The notes: a model not told the origin generated them from the sequence alone. Positions 26,528 to 35,719 are shown, numbered from the stretch's first letter. The stretch: 64,000 bases of DNA from a bacterium (GCA_017559905.1 JAFYQF010000023.1:64001-128000), one strand, 5' to 3'. Numbers and translations are program-made.

Positions 26528-28588
26528 TTATAATTTACTAAAATCACAGATATAGTCATACTTTTCTTTAAGCAATGAAAGCAATGCTAAACGATTTTGT
26601 TTAACTTTTTCGTCTTTATCCATTACTAAAACATCGTTAAAGAATTTTTCAACTGATGGGTTGATTTCTTCTAATTGTTTTAAGAATTTTGCATAATCAT
26701 CTTTTGCATCAACTGTTGCAATCTGTTTGTACAACATATTTTCAGCAGGATTGTTAAACAATTCTTTATTAACAGAAACTAGAACTGTTTCTTTTAGCAA
26801 TCTAGCTACACGATTTGCACTTTCAAGCATTGCCGGAGAATTCAATGTAGATACAACTTTTACTCTTTCAACATAATCTGCCAGGTTCTCCAATGGATTT
26901 TTGTTTGAAGCACAAGCTTCTAGAACATTTTTAGCATATTTATCTGATAAGAATATAATCAATCTTTGAACAATAAATTCAGTGATTTCTTCTTTTACTT
27001 TTCCAGTAACTCTGCCAGTGAAAGAACCTGCAACATTTTTAATCTTGTCAACTACAGTCTGACCTTCCATAGCAATTGGCAAGTTAATCAATGTTTCATT
27101 AATCAAAGCATCAAGATTAATTTTTAAATCATTCGCCATAATTGTTCTAATAATACCTAAAGCTGCACGACGTACACCCAATGGATCAGAAGAACCAGTT
27201 GGTTTTTTGCCTTCTGCAAACACCGCAGCTATAGTATCAATCTTATCAGCAATACCTACAATTTGACCTTCCAAACCTTTAGCAGTTTCACTTTCAGCAT
27301 TTAGAGGGAAATAGTGTTCTTTAATACCTTCACAAACAGGAGCTAATTCACCTGAAACCCTAGCATAATCAGCACCAATATAACCTTGTAATTCAGTGAA
27401 TTCAAACACCAAATTAGTAGTCAAATCAGCTTTAGCTAAAAGTGCAGTTCTTTCAACCAATCTTGAATCAGCTATATTCAACTGTTTGCAAATATTTCTT
27501 GATAACTTAACAAGTCTTTGAGCCTTATCATACATAGAACCCATTCCTTTTTGGAATGTGATACCTTTCAAGTCCTCAACATAACCTTCAAGTGGTTTTT
27601 TAGTATCTTCGTTAAAGAAAAATACAGCGTCATCAAGACGTGCTTTGATAACTCTTACGTTACCAGCTTTGATATTTTCAAATTCATCTCCAAGATAATT
27701 TGTCATTGTGATAAATTTGTTAATAAGCTTGCCATCTTTGTACAACGCAAAATATCTCTGATGTACAGCCATTACGGTAACAACTAATTCTTCAGGAAGT
27801 TTTAAATACTCTTCTGAAAAATCGCAAGTTGCCGGCACTGGATACTCTGTGATAAAAGTAACTTCATCCAACAAATCATCTGTATAATATGGTTCAGCTC
27901 CGAATTTTTGAGCTTCAGCTTTTGCTCTGTCGATAATGCGTTGACGACGTTCGTTTTGATCAACAATTACGCAACAATTACGCATCAACTCAACGTAATC
28001 ATCAGGATGACCAATTACAACTGATTGTTGCGCAAATCGGTGACCTCTAGAAACATTAGAACTTTCTTTGTCAATAATTTTTATTTTCACTTCTTCTCTA
28101 TCAAGAATAGATACTATCCATCTAATAGGTCTTGAGAATTTTTCTTCATTATCAGCCCAACGCATGAAGTGAGAGCCTTGCAATTTCAAAACTAGAGAAG
28201 GTACGTTAGCTTGAAGTAATTCAACTATTGATTTACCTTTAATTAAAATCTTTGCATGGATATAATCATCTTCTACATACAAGTCATCCGGCGCAACGCC
28301 ATTTTTATTAGCGAAACCTAAACCAGCTTTAGATAAATTACCTTCTTCATCGTAAGCAACTTTTTTTATAGGCCCTCTTACGATTTTAACTTCGTCAGGG
28401 CTATTTGCCTCCAAGCCATCTATAATAACAGCAAGTCTTCTTGGTGTTGCATAAACTTTGACATCAGAAAATCCAACTTTATTATCATTTAAAAAATCCT
28501 GAAATAGTTTTTTCAATTGATTAATTGCTGAAGGTATAAATCTATAAGGTAATTCTTCTGTTCCGATTTCTAATAAATATTTACTCAT
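26528..28588 (-). CDS. glyS: Glycyl-tRNA synthetase, beta subunit
   Basis: This is the tRNA-binding half of the alpha2-beta2 glycyl-tRNA synthetase; 686 aa is the usual length. The start is YLLEIGTEELPYRF, the beta-subunit signature. Later come ATPRRLAVIIDGL, MRWADNEEKFSRPIRW, VHQRYFALYKDG, an HD-like region with KADLTTNLVFEFTELQGYIG, KIDTIAAVFAEGKKPTGSSD and a C-terminal anticodon-binding-like part. The alpha subunit glyQ is not next to it or elsewhere in the window, so the subunits are encoded apart. Confidence 0.95.
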   Translation of the reverse strand: MSKYLLEIGTEELPYRFIPSAINQLKKLFQDFLNDNKVGFSDVKVYATPRRLAVIIDGLEANSPDEVKIVRGPIKKVAYDEEGNLSKAGLGFANKNGVAPDDLYVEDDYIHAKILIKGKSIVELLQANVPSLVLKLQGSHFMRWADNEEKFSRPIRWIVSILDREEVKIKIIDKESSNVSRGHRFAQQSVVIGHPDDYVELMRNCCVIVDQNERRQRIIDRAKAEAQKFGAEPYYTDDLLDEVTFITEYPVPATCDFSEEYLKLPEELVVTVMAVHQRYFALYKDGKLINKFITMTNYLGDEFENIKAGNVRVIKARLDDAVFFFNEDTKKPLEGYVEDLKGITFQKGMGSMYDKAQRLVKLSRNICKQLNIADSRLVERTALLAKADLTTNLVFEFTELQGYIGADYARVSGELAPVCEGIKEHYFPLNAESETAKGLEGQIVGIADKIDTIAAVFAEGKKPTGSSDPLGVRRAALGIIRTIMANDLKINLDALINETLINLPIAMEGQTVVDKIKNVAGSFTGRVTGKVKEEITEFIVQRLIIFLSDKYAKNVLEACASNKNPLENLADYVERVKVVSTLNSPAMLESANRVARLLKETVLVSVNKELFNNPAENMLYKQIATVDAKDDYAKFLKQLEEINPSVEKFFNDVLVMDKDEKVKQNRLALLSLLKEKYDYICDFSKL

Positions 28589-28653
28589 ATCCTGCCTTTA
28601 AAATGTTTACTCCAGAAAATATTGTACACGCTCAAAGATAAAAGTAAATACAT

Positions 28654-28693
28654 GTTAAAAACAAATGGGTGATTATTAAACCACCCATTTGTT
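28654..28693 (-). terminator. Terminator after the 746-aa pseudopilin gene
   Basis: AACAAATGGGTG / CACCCATTTGTT is a perfect 12-base stem with a T-run on the minus strand. It starts directly after the stop codon. Confidence 0.88.
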
Positions 28694-28694
28694 G

Positions 28695-30935
28695 CTATTC
28701 TTGTTCACATCCCATAACATTTATCGTTACATATGAAGTTTTATCAGCAGAAACATTAACTTTTGTTGGGGCAACATCAATTACTCCACCAACGCAACCC
28801 GAAAGATGTGTTACCTGAATATCGTACTTATCTGGTTTTACAGTCCAAGTTAAACTAGTTCCTTGTCCACCAGTCAATGTTCCAGTTTTAAAATCATCCG
28901 TTCCATTTGCATTAACTTCGAATGACGCTACTCCATCGTAACCATCCATGTAATTTATTTTAGCAGAAATAGAACCTATTTCTTCTTCATAAGGTAATGT
29001 AATAATAATATGTTTCTTTTCACCAGCCTTTAATACAAAAGTTGGTTCACTAATTTCAACATTTTTCACACGTTCAACTCCACCTGATAAAAGTTTTATA
29101 CTACCGCCATTAGGAGATGTTATTGTGTAGGTTCCAGGCTTAACTGCTTTTATTACTTCAGTTTTTGGAGCATTAATATTTCCTTTTTCAGAAGATGGAC
29201 CAGATATCTGCCAATTACAAATCTGCACCGTATTAGGCGCTGGGGTTGCACAAGTAATTTTTATTTCAGATTTATCATCACTTTCTTTAGAGAAACAGAT
29301 GGTATTAGACTTTAATTCCTTATCATCAACACTTTGGGCATAGAAACACCCCCCACTCACGTGTCCATTAGAAATTGTCAATTTCAGTGGAGTATCACCT
29401 ACTGCAGAAGATGGTGTAATTCCCCAACCTCCATCAAAATCCGATACTAGCACCCATCGCATATCATCATCACTTGTATCAACATAAATACCAGTAACAT
29501 CAACATCTTGCCATGTTTTCACCAATAATGTTCCTGATACATTCTTAACTTCTGGCGTAGTGTTAGAAGTATTTGTACCTGGATATCTAGCAATTAAATC
29601 TTCAAGTTTAATTTTAATTGATTTATTATTAGTATCGGGGGCACACCCATAAGTTACTGTCACATCTGATATTTCATCAGGGTTTACTGTAACAACCGAA
29701 GGTGAAAATGTAACATTAGTAATAGGCTCATAACAATCCTTTGTGCCTATGCCACTTGGACATCCTGCAGATATAGTCGGATCAAAATTCATATAACCCA
29801 AAGAATAAGAACCTTGTAGCACTTCATTAATATCAACACTTCCGCCAATATTAGATGTAAATTCCTTCGAATAAGATCCACCTGGACCATTAGCAAATAT
29901 TGTCGTTTGAATAATATCAAAAGGTGTACCTGGCGGACAATAAGTATAATCAGCCTCTGAAGTCACACGTATAGTACCATAACCTTCTGGAGGTTCTGAA
30001 TGCTGAACGTCAGCAACTTTACCTCCTGGAATTTCCAAATTCGGTTCACAAATCAAATCGTCAACTATAACATCACTATTTTTTATTGTTACGTGTTTTG
30101 TAAACCAACTACATTTGTATCCTGGAGCAGGAATTGCATTCAAGACATACTGACCATTTACTTTATTAGGTCCTTCTCCAATAACAGCTTTCAAACCTAC
30201 GGCAGGTTTGTTCTTCACCTCAATTTTGTATGTTTTTAAAGTTTCTCTTGGATCAGGAGCTTTTAAATTACTAAAGTCAGCACCTCTTGCAAGCTCTGGC
30301 GGAAGTTCAGAAGCAGATGTTACAATAGTATTTTCATAACCTTCAGAAGTAAACCCAGGTTGAATATAATATTCAAACCTATCTTCACCAACAACGTTTG
30401 GTTCTTCTGGACCATTTGCGTCAATCATCAACACCTGCGCACCGTTTTGAAAATCAGAAATTGGCAAATACCATTCAATACCTTCTGCAGTAGTTGCAGT
30501 AAGAGCTCCAGCCGTACAATTAGCTTCTGTACCAGGTTTTAAAACCAAACGACTTACAAACAATGTACAGAATTTGGTATCACCTTGGTGAGTTACGCCA
30601 TCAACAGTAACAGCAGAAGTATTTGTAAAACCTTCCGATTTCGAAGATCGTGGATACAAATAGTTATCAGAAGATAATTCATTAGTAATTCTTTGGATTA
30701 TCGCTGTTGCTTTTTTGTGCATCGCATCTATATCATCAGGTTGAGCACCTCTCAACACCGTAACTAAAATTAAAGCCAAAATACCCAAAACTAACAAGGT
30801 TACCAGTACTTCAGCCATTGTAAATGCTAAACATTTCCTCAAACAAAAAGTATTACTCTTCTTTTTTTGCCTAAGAAAAAACAAACCAAAATTAATTACA
30901 ACATACTCATCGTCAAATCCAACATTCATACTCAT
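28695..30935 (-). CDS. Giant prepilin-type protein (746 aa) with cysteine-containing repeat domains
   Basis: A 37-residue basic leader ends CLRKCLA, then F38-T-M-A-E42 and a hydrophobic helix (VLVTLLVLGILALILVTVL). That is the type IV pilin/pseudopilin N-terminus with Ala rather than Gly before the cleavage site. Residues 60-220 match the 1,507-aa protein at 39671-44194 closely (DTKFCTLF, GPEEPN, GEDRFEY). The remainder is a string of beta-type modules with paired cysteines, for example GYKCSWFTK. The end has TYTITSPNGGS, also shared. It should be exported through a type II secretion/type IV pilus machine. It could be a minor tip pilin or a surface adhesin. sdaAA lies 71 bases upstream. Confidence 0.8.
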   Translation of the reverse strand: MSMNVGFDDEYVVINFGLFFLRQKKKSNTFCLRKCLAFTMAEVLVTLLVLGILALILVTVLRGAQPDDIDAMHKKATAIIQRITNELSSDNYLYPRSSKSEGFTNTSAVTVDGVTHQGDTKFCTLFVSRLVLKPGTEANCTAGALTATTAEGIEWYLPISDFQNGAQVLMIDANGPEEPNVVGEDRFEYYIQPGFTSEGYENTIVTSASELPPELARGADFSNLKAPDPRETLKTYKIEVKNKPAVGLKAVIGEGPNKVNGQYVLNAIPAPGYKCSWFTKHVTIKNSDVIVDDLICEPNLEIPGGKVADVQHSEPPEGYGTIRVTSEADYTYCPPGTPFDIIQTTIFANGPGGSYSKEFTSNIGGSVDINEVLQGSYSLGYMNFDPTISAGCPSGIGTKDCYEPITNVTFSPSVVTVNPDEISDVTVTYGCAPDTNNKSIKIKLEDLIARYPGTNTSNTTPEVKNVSGTLLVKTWQDVDVTGIYVDTSDDDMRWVLVSDFDGGWGITPSSAVGDTPLKLTISNGHVSGGCFYAQSVDDKELKSNTICFSKESDDKSEIKITCATPAPNTVQICNWQISGPSSEKGNINAPKTEVIKAVKPGTYTITSPNGGSIKLLSGGVERVKNVEISEPTFVLKAGEKKHIIITLPYEEEIGSISAKINYMDGYDGVASFEVNANGTDDFKTGTLTGGQGTSLTWTVKPDKYDIQVTHLSGCVGGVIDVAPTKVNVSADKTSYVTINVMGCEQE

Positions 30936-31006
30936 TAATCCCTATTGTTCAAAATCACCTATAATATACTTATTATAACGTATTTTAAACAATGGTGCAA
31001 GAGTAT

Positions 31007-31885
31007 CTATTTAAATAACTTATCTTTCAAAGCTAATGCAGTCTTTGTCGTTGCTAAACCTGCTTGAGAGCTTTCTTTAAGCATAGGAGACATTAATTGT
31101 CCAGTTTGAGCTAAAGCATCCACAACCTCATCTATCGGAATCTTTGTTTCAATTCCAGCCAAAGCTAATTCAGACGCCGTAACTGCGTGGATTGCCAGAA
31201 ACGGATTTCGTTTAACACAAGGAATTTCCACCAAACCACAAACGGGATCACAAGTTAATCCTAATAAGTTTTTCAATGCTAAAGCTACAGCGTTTAGAAT
31301 TTGATTAATATCTCCGCCTCTCATTTGAGTTAAAGCACCAGCACTCATCGCTGAAGCCACACCACATTCTGCCTGACAACCAGCAACTGCACCCGCCAAA
31401 GCAACCTTATTTGATATAATTCTTCCAATTGTACCAACTGTAATTAGCGCATTAAGCTGTTCTTCTTCTGATATATTCAAGTTTTCAGCAACACCAACAA
31501 GAACTGAAGGAACTATAGCGCACGAACCTGCAGTAGGACAAGCTACGATTTTTCCCATCCTTAAATTTTCTTCAACTGTCGCTAGAGCATAAGTTGTTAT
31601 TTTTTCAAAAGTTCTTCCAAATATAGAATCTTCCACCAAGAAACGTTTCTGTAATCTATCGCAGTCATCACCACACATCCCACTAATTGACATTTCTTTA
31701 GAAGTTAGCCCTGTTTTTATTGCTTCTTTCATTGCTACTAAAGATTTTTTGACAATAGTACGAATTTCATCAACAGAAGTTTCTGCAAGTTCTGCTTCAT
31801 AATCTTGTGTAACTTGCCAAATTTTAAGATTATTTTTTTCACAAACGTCTTTTAATTCTTTAAATGTATTCAAACTTTTTACCAT
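31007..31885 (-). CDS. sdaAA: L-serine ammonia-lyase, alpha (iron-sulfur) subunit
   Basis: SdaAA with SdaAB deaminates serine to pyruvate. At 292 aa it is the normal length. The Fe-S cysteines are visible in GSCAIVPS, GCQAECG and TCDPVCGLVEIPCVKRN. The gene follows sdaAB with a single base between them. Pyruvate can feed acetolactate synthase (ilvB, 14425). Confidence 0.95.
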   Translation of the reverse strand: MVKSLNTFKELKDVCEKNNLKIWQVTQDYEAELAETSVDEIRTIVKKSLVAMKEAIKTGLTSKEMSISGMCGDDCDRLQKRFLVEDSIFGRTFEKITTYALATVEENLRMGKIVACPTAGSCAIVPSVLVGVAENLNISEEEQLNALITVGTIGRIISNKVALAGAVAGCQAECGVASAMSAGALTQMRGGDINQILNAVALALKNLLGLTCDPVCGLVEIPCVKRNPFLAIHAVTASELALAGIETKIPIDEVVDALAQTGQLMSPMLKESSQAGLATTKTALALKDKLFK

Positions 31886-31886
31886 A

Positions 31887-32546
31887 TTAACTTTCCAATT
31901 TTTTAATATAACTAATCATATAAACATCATCAATTAAGCTCAAAAAATCAATAACTTTTTGATTAATTTCACCATCTACAGTAATACACATTGAAGCATC
32001 TTGACCTTTTGCAGAGCGGTCGCAGTGAAAAGATGCGATGTTAACATGAATAGAATTAGTAACTCTTGAAATCATATTAGGGACATCCTTATATACAAGC
32101 AACAAAGTGTTATACTTACCTGTTAAATTTACAGAAAAGTCGTTAATTTTAGTTATCTCAATCTCACCTGCACCAACAGAATTGCCAGAGATTTTTAAAT
32201 TCCTTTCACCCTCAAAAATAAAATCAACGGCATTAGGATGACGGTTAAAATCTTCAAAATATTGAAATTCATACTCAATACTTTTAGCAATGTCAGATTC
32301 AAAAATATTTCTTATTCTAACATCATCTACACCCAAGCCCAAAACACCTGCAAGCAAGCCTTTATCAGTACCGTGACCTTTACCTGTTTGCGCATAAGAA
32401 TTATATAGCTTGAATGTAACTTTTTTAGGGACAGCGTTATATATATTCTTTGCCAACAGTCCTAATCTTACAGCACCCGCAGTATGTGAACTTGATGGAC
32501 CTACCATTATCGGTGAAATTATATCTATAATTGACGATTGTTTCAT
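31887..32546 (-). CDS. sdaAB: L-serine ammonia-lyase, beta subunit
   Basis: The 219-aa protein begins with IISPIMVGPSSSHTAGAVRLG, the SdaAB N-terminal signature. Next come GHGTDKGLLAGVLGLGVDD and HPNAVDF. The C-terminal third is an ACT domain (NTLLLVYKDVPNMISRVTNS), which usually senses serine or another amino acid. It is translated first in the operon. Confidence 0.95.
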   Translation of the reverse strand: MKQSSIIDIISPIMVGPSSSHTAGAVRLGLLAKNIYNAVPKKVTFKLYNSYAQTGKGHGTDKGLLAGVLGLGVDDVRIRNIFESDIAKSIEYEFQYFEDFNRHPNAVDFIFEGERNLKISGNSVGAGEIEITKINDFSVNLTGKYNTLLLVYKDVPNMISRVTNSIHVNIASFHCDRSAKGQDASMCITVDGEINQKVIDFLSLIDDVYMISYIKKLES

Positions 32547-32717
32547 AAAATGTCCTCTTTTTTATAAATTATACACAAAATAAAATTTGACATTAATATA
32601 TGTAAATATTTATTTAAAAAAAAGCAAAAAAAATATCGTTTATGTTTTTATATATATGTAAGTGTTAGTATGTGTGTTTCTAATTAAATTAAAAAAGTGT
32701 GAAAAGGAGTAGTGAAT

Positions 32718-32858
32718 ATGTTTAGCCCAGAATTCATGAGATTTTTAATCAATTATCAAAAATCTGAATTTACCCCTGAAAAAACAAGAAAAGAAATTCC
32801 TTTAAAAACTCCTCGCAGAGGAAAATTAGCGTGGGTTAACGTTTTGGTTAGTAGATAA
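32718..32858 (+). CDS. Candidate small protein (46 aa)
   Basis: AAGGAG sits 8 bases before the ATG. The frame reads MFSPEFMRFLINYQKS and then a basic half (PLKTPRRGKLAWVNV), ending at TAA 32856-32858. The site and basic amphipathic character suggest a real peptide. It lies alone in a 711-base gap. The basic C-terminal part would suit nucleic acid or membrane contact. There is no homology evidence. Confidence 0.5.
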   Translation: MFSPEFMRFLINYQKSEFTPEKTRKEIPLKTPRRGKLAWVNVLVSR

Positions 32859-32972
32859 GTTTTGCACACACGTAAAATTTACGGTTGCACTTCTACAGTC
32901 TGTATCTTTTTAAAACTAAAAACTATTTAATATAGTTTTTAGGCACAGACACGCCTAAAACAGAATTTTCTC
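32859..32972. other. Structured stretch with two overlapping hairpins
   Basis: CTAAAAACTAT / ATAGTTTTTAG (32916-32942, perfect 11-base stem) overlaps TTTTAGGC / GCCTAAAA (32937-32960, 8-base stem, ACAGACAC loop). They share bases 32937-32942, so only one can form at a time. A palindrome CGTAAAATTTACG lies just before. The layout would suit an attenuator or the 3' region of the 46-aa transcript. Confidence 0.45.
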
Positions 32973-33110
32973 AAAAAAAAAGAGCCCTTTGACAGGCTCT
33001 TGGAATAAACTTTTGATTCATTCCTCAAATAGTGTGAAGTGTAGTGTGTGCTTAAAATAAAATCTGTCCGATTTCTCTATTTTAAGCTTTCCTCGTGTTC
33101 ATATATATAA
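32973..33110 (-). ncRNA. Candidate small RNA with three hairpins and an intrinsic terminator
   Basis: Read on the minus strand: hairpin 1 (33087-33050), GCTTAAAATA...TATTTTAAGC enclosing AAATC-GGACA-GATTT; hairpin 2 (33024-33002), GGAATGAA / TTTATTCC with one G-U pair; then the terminator stem AAGAGCC / GGCTCTT (33001-32980) followed by about eight T. A TATACT box at 33125-33120 places the 5' end near 33110. No ORF of note lies in it. It does not show the marks of 4.5S, tmRNA or RNase P RNA. Confidence 0.6.
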
Positions 33111-33257
33111 AAAATTTTTAGTATATAAAATTGCTATATTCTTTGCATTTTTAGTATATTTGTTACATTACTTAACAATAACGAATATTAAAAAGTTGTC
33201 TAACGGTAGAATTTAAAATATATTTGAATAAAGTAGAATATTTAAGAGGGAAATTTA

Positions 33258-34049
33258 ATGAAAATATTAATATCAAACGACGACGGAATCGCAGCAAGCG
33301 GGATTAGAGTATTAACAGAAGAACTTGCGAAGGAACATGAGGTTTATGTTATTGCACCAGACAGAGAAAGAAGTGCTGCAGGACATTCTTTAACACTACA
33401 CACCCCATTAAGAGTCGAAGAACTAGAGTCAATAAGCGGTGCTAAAAAGACTTGGGTAACAACAGGAACACCTGGGGATTGTGTAAAAATGGGAATAGCA
33501 GCGATTCTTTCACCAGAAGAACAGCCAGACATAGTTATATCAGGAATAAATCACGGACCAAATTTAGGTACTGACATTTTATATTCAGGAACCGTAAGTT
33601 GTGCAATGGAAGGGATAATGATGGGCAAACCTAGTATTGCAGTATCGTTAGCAAGTTTGCAATGTGACATCGAGGATTTCAAATTCCCTGCACAATTTAT
33701 CAGAGGAATGTTAAGACGCCTAAAAGATTTTAACTTCCCTAAAAACACACTATTAAACGTAAATATCCCAGCACTAGATGCAGAAGACATTGCAGGAGTA
33801 GCAATAACAGAGCTTGGCGGTAGAATGTTCACAGACAACTACGAAAAACGAGTTGACCCTAGAGGAAAAATTTATTACTGGATGGCTGGCGAATTAACAA
33901 ACGAGCCTGATGATTCCAATTCTGATATCGCAGCGGTCAGAAAAAACTTAATTTCTATCACACCAATAACTTACGAAATGACAAAAGAAGAAGTTATGAC
34001 TGATTTAGACAATGTTCTTTGCGTACACGACGTCTGCGATTGGATTTAA
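33258..34049 (+). CDS. surE: 5'/3'-nucleotidase SurE
   Basis: SurE is a metal-dependent nucleoside monophosphate phosphatase of stress survival. The 263-aa protein begins ILISNDDGIAASG (metal Asp pair, D8/D9). It then has PDRERSAAGHSLTLH, GTPGDCVKMG, SGINHGPNLGTDILYSGT and TELGGRMF. AGAGGG lies 8 bases before the ATG. Upstream, a 200-base AT-rich region is shared with the divergent small RNA. Confidence 0.95.
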   Translation: MKILISNDDGIAASGIRVLTEELAKEHEVYVIAPDRERSAAGHSLTLHTPLRVEELESISGAKKTWVTTGTPGDCVKMGIAAILSPEEQPDIVISGINHGPNLGTDILYSGTVSCAMEGIMMGKPSIAVSLASLQCDIEDFKFPAQFIRGMLRRLKDFNFPKNTLLNVNIPALDAEDIAGVAITELGGRMFTDNYEKRVDPRGKIYYWMAGELTNEPDDSNSDIAAVRKNLISITPITYEMTKEEVMTDLDNVLCVHDVCDWI

Positions 34050-34061
34050 AAACAACAACAT

Positions 34062-34147
34062 AAAGGTAGGTTTTGAAATTGAACCATAAAAACTAGACAA
34101 AGGAAAAGTCTGGTTTAAGGTTTCAATTAAATTTACAACCTACCTTT
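34062..34147. other. Three-tiered hairpin between convergent genes
   Basis: The outer stem is AAAGGTAGGTT / AACCTACCTTT (34062-34072 with 34137-34147). The middle stem is AATTGAACC / GGTTTCAATT with a one-base bulge. The inner stem is AACTAGAC / GTCTGGTT around AAAGGAAAA. T-rich ends on both strands suit a bidirectional terminator, but at 86 bases it is much larger than the others here. Confidence 0.65.
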
Positions 34148-34153
34148 TTATAA

Positions 34154-34414
34154 TTATTTTAAATCTTTTTCTTTAGTACTATTAAAAAAGTTTGAAATAT
34201 AATTTTTAACTTTTTGAAATGTACCTTGTTTTGGAGTAGCCAAAGTTTTAGCGTTATACGAATCTGCTAATTTTGCATTTGCTAATGCAACTTTCTTATC
34301 AACAGCAGGCCCTCCTGCAATAAACATACCAATTGAATTTGGTGCATTTTTACTAGCTTTTACAAATTTATTATCTACAATCTTAACGTAATGTATTCCA
34401 CCGACATTTGCCAT
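34154..34414 (-). CDS. Unknown small protein (86 aa)
   Basis: The protein begins ANVGGIHYVKIVDNKFVKA. The middle, IGMFIAGGPAVDKKVALANAKL, is small-residue rich, and the tail is basic (KVKNYISNFFNSTKEKDLK). It has no signal peptide or clear membrane segment. It ends against the structured element at 34062. A possible promoter lies in the 165-base gap to 34580. No family is recognised. Confidence 0.55.
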   Translation of the reverse strand: MANVGGIHYVKIVDNKFVKASKNAPNSIGMFIAGGPAVDKKVALANAKLADSYNAKTLATPKQGTFQKVKNYISNFFNSTKEKDLK

Positions 34415-34579
34415 AATATAAAATCCTTTCCGTGAGTAAATTATCTACTAATTAAATAGCAAAGCAAAGGATTCAACAAGGTGATTTTAAGAAATATTAC
34501 ATTTATAGATAGCCATAAAGCAACTTTTAACTATTATCAACGTTTAGGAGTGTAATAATATAAACGAATTAGGTAGAAA

Positions 34580-35224
34580 ATGAACTTATTATCCTTTAAT
34601 AGAAATTTTGCATTAACAAACAACTCTGCGCCTAAAAAAGAACTTTTATTTACAGGCTCGCCAGCAAAAATAGCAAGATATAAACTTGAAGAATTACTTA
34701 ATCAAGGGGTTAGTTGTGAAAAAATAGGCAAGATGTACAATATGAGTACAAGTATGGTCCATTATTTTGTAGATTTGTATGGACTAAAAACTAACACTAG
34801 AAAAACAACAGATTTTCTTGATAAAAAAATGCCTATTTATATAAGTCTGCAATATGGATTAAAACGTATTCTTAAAGAAACAGAATTAACTTCTGATAGA
34901 ATAAATCGTTGGATAGAAAAAAACATCAAAGAAAAAGCTCAAATATTTTTTGAAAGAGAACGTAAAAAACTACTATTGAGTAATCTTTCAAACACGGAAG
35001 TCGCAGAAAAGCTTGGAGTCGACGTTGCTCGTGTAAAAGTTCTTCGCAGAGCGGAGAAACACATAGTTGGAGATTATGCAAAAAACGAACGCTATGGTAG
35101 AGTTTTAAATCTTTGGAAAAGCGGTATGAGTAAAGAAGATATAGCTAAAAAATTTGATATTTCCATCGCTACAATCAACCGATATATACGAGAATACAAA
35201 AAGAACTCACTGGTCAAAAAATAA
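34580..35224 (+). CDS. Triple helix-turn-helix protein with F-x-G N-terminus
   Basis: Three HTH-like segments occur in 214 aa: about residues 32-66 (LEELLNQGVSCEKIGKMYNM), 134-160 (LSNTEVAEKLGVDVARVKVL) and 175-205 (WKSGMSKEDIAKKFDISIAT). Each has the A-x-x-[FYL]-x-[IVM]-[ST] pattern of homeodomain-like or resolvase-type HTHs. Residues 1-28 form a polar tract closing in ELLFTGS (F24-T-G26). No catalytic domain or ligand-binding part is visible, so it looks like a DNA-binding regulator or nucleoid protein. No obvious target; it lies between divergent and co-directional genes with its own 165-base upstream gap. Confidence 0.6.
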   Translation: MNLLSFNRNFALTNNSAPKKELLFTGSPAKIARYKLEELLNQGVSCEKIGKMYNMSTSMVHYFVDLYGLKTNTRKTTDFLDKKMPIYISLQYGLKRILKETELTSDRINRWIEKNIKEKAQIFFERERKKLLLSNLSNTEVAEKLGVDVARVKVLRRAEKHIVGDYAKNERYGRVLNLWKSGMSKEDIAKKFDISIATINRYIREYKKNSLVKK

Positions 35225-35252
35225 AATCTAATTTAGCATTTTATATTTATTG

Positions 35253-35258
35253 TATAAT
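35253..35258 (+). promoter_or_regulatory. -10 box of crcB
   Basis: TATAAT, preceded by TG one base upstream, lies 17 bases before the crcB ATG. A canonical -35 is not clear. The leader would be short, which leaves no room for a fluoride riboswitch. Confidence 0.6.
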
Positions 35259-35274
35259 ACAGTAAGAGGTAAAG

Positions 35275-35652
35275 ATGTTAAATAACTTAATTGCAATATT
35301 TGTAGGTGGAGGAACTGGCGCGATTTTGCGATATTTAACAACCTATTTATGTAAAAGCGTATTTGGATTAAGTTTTATTGGCACTATTTCTGTTAATATG
35401 ATAGGATGCCTACTCATTGGTTTTATATTCGGAATAGCTAGTCAAAAAACAGAGATGTTACCACAAACCGTTAAATTACTTATAGTCGTTGGTTTTTTGG
35501 GAGGTTTAACAACCTTTTCGACGTTCAGCTTGGAATCTTTTGAATTTATAAAAGACGGCAAAATTGTAATAGGATTAGCCTACATATTGTTCAGTTGTTT
35601 AATCGGCGTGACACTCACAGCTCTAGGTGTTTATTTATCAAAATTCATTTAA
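35275..35652 (+). CDS. crcB: Fluoride channel CrcB/Fluc
   Basis: The 125-aa protein has four membrane helices. Conserved features are GGGTGAILRY at the start, GTISVNMIGCLLIGF (the Asn of the pore) and GGLTTFSTFSLE (the Phe box). Such channels expel fluoride and work as antiparallel dimers; one copy of the gene is enough for a homodimer. No second copy is adjacent. Confidence 0.95.
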   Translation: MLNNLIAIFVGGGTGAILRYLTTYLCKSVFGLSFIGTISVNMIGCLLIGFIFGIASQKTEMLPQTVKLLIVVGFLGGLTTFSTFSLESFEFIKDGKIVIGLAYILFSCLIGVTLTALGVYLSKFI

Positions 35653-35719
35653 TTAAACAAAATACAGAAGCCCTAAACTAATTATTTTTAATTAAAACGT
35701 TTAAAGCCAATACCAGAAC

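Noticed and set aside
33050-33087. RNase P RNA or SRP RNA in the non-coding gap
   Set aside because: A GAGGAAAG-like string occurs, but the other universally conserved parts are missing and the unit is too short for RNase P; the SRP loop is absent.
35225-35274. Fluoride riboswitch upstream of crcB
   Set aside because: The leader between the -10 box and the ATG is only about 17 bases long and lacks the motif.
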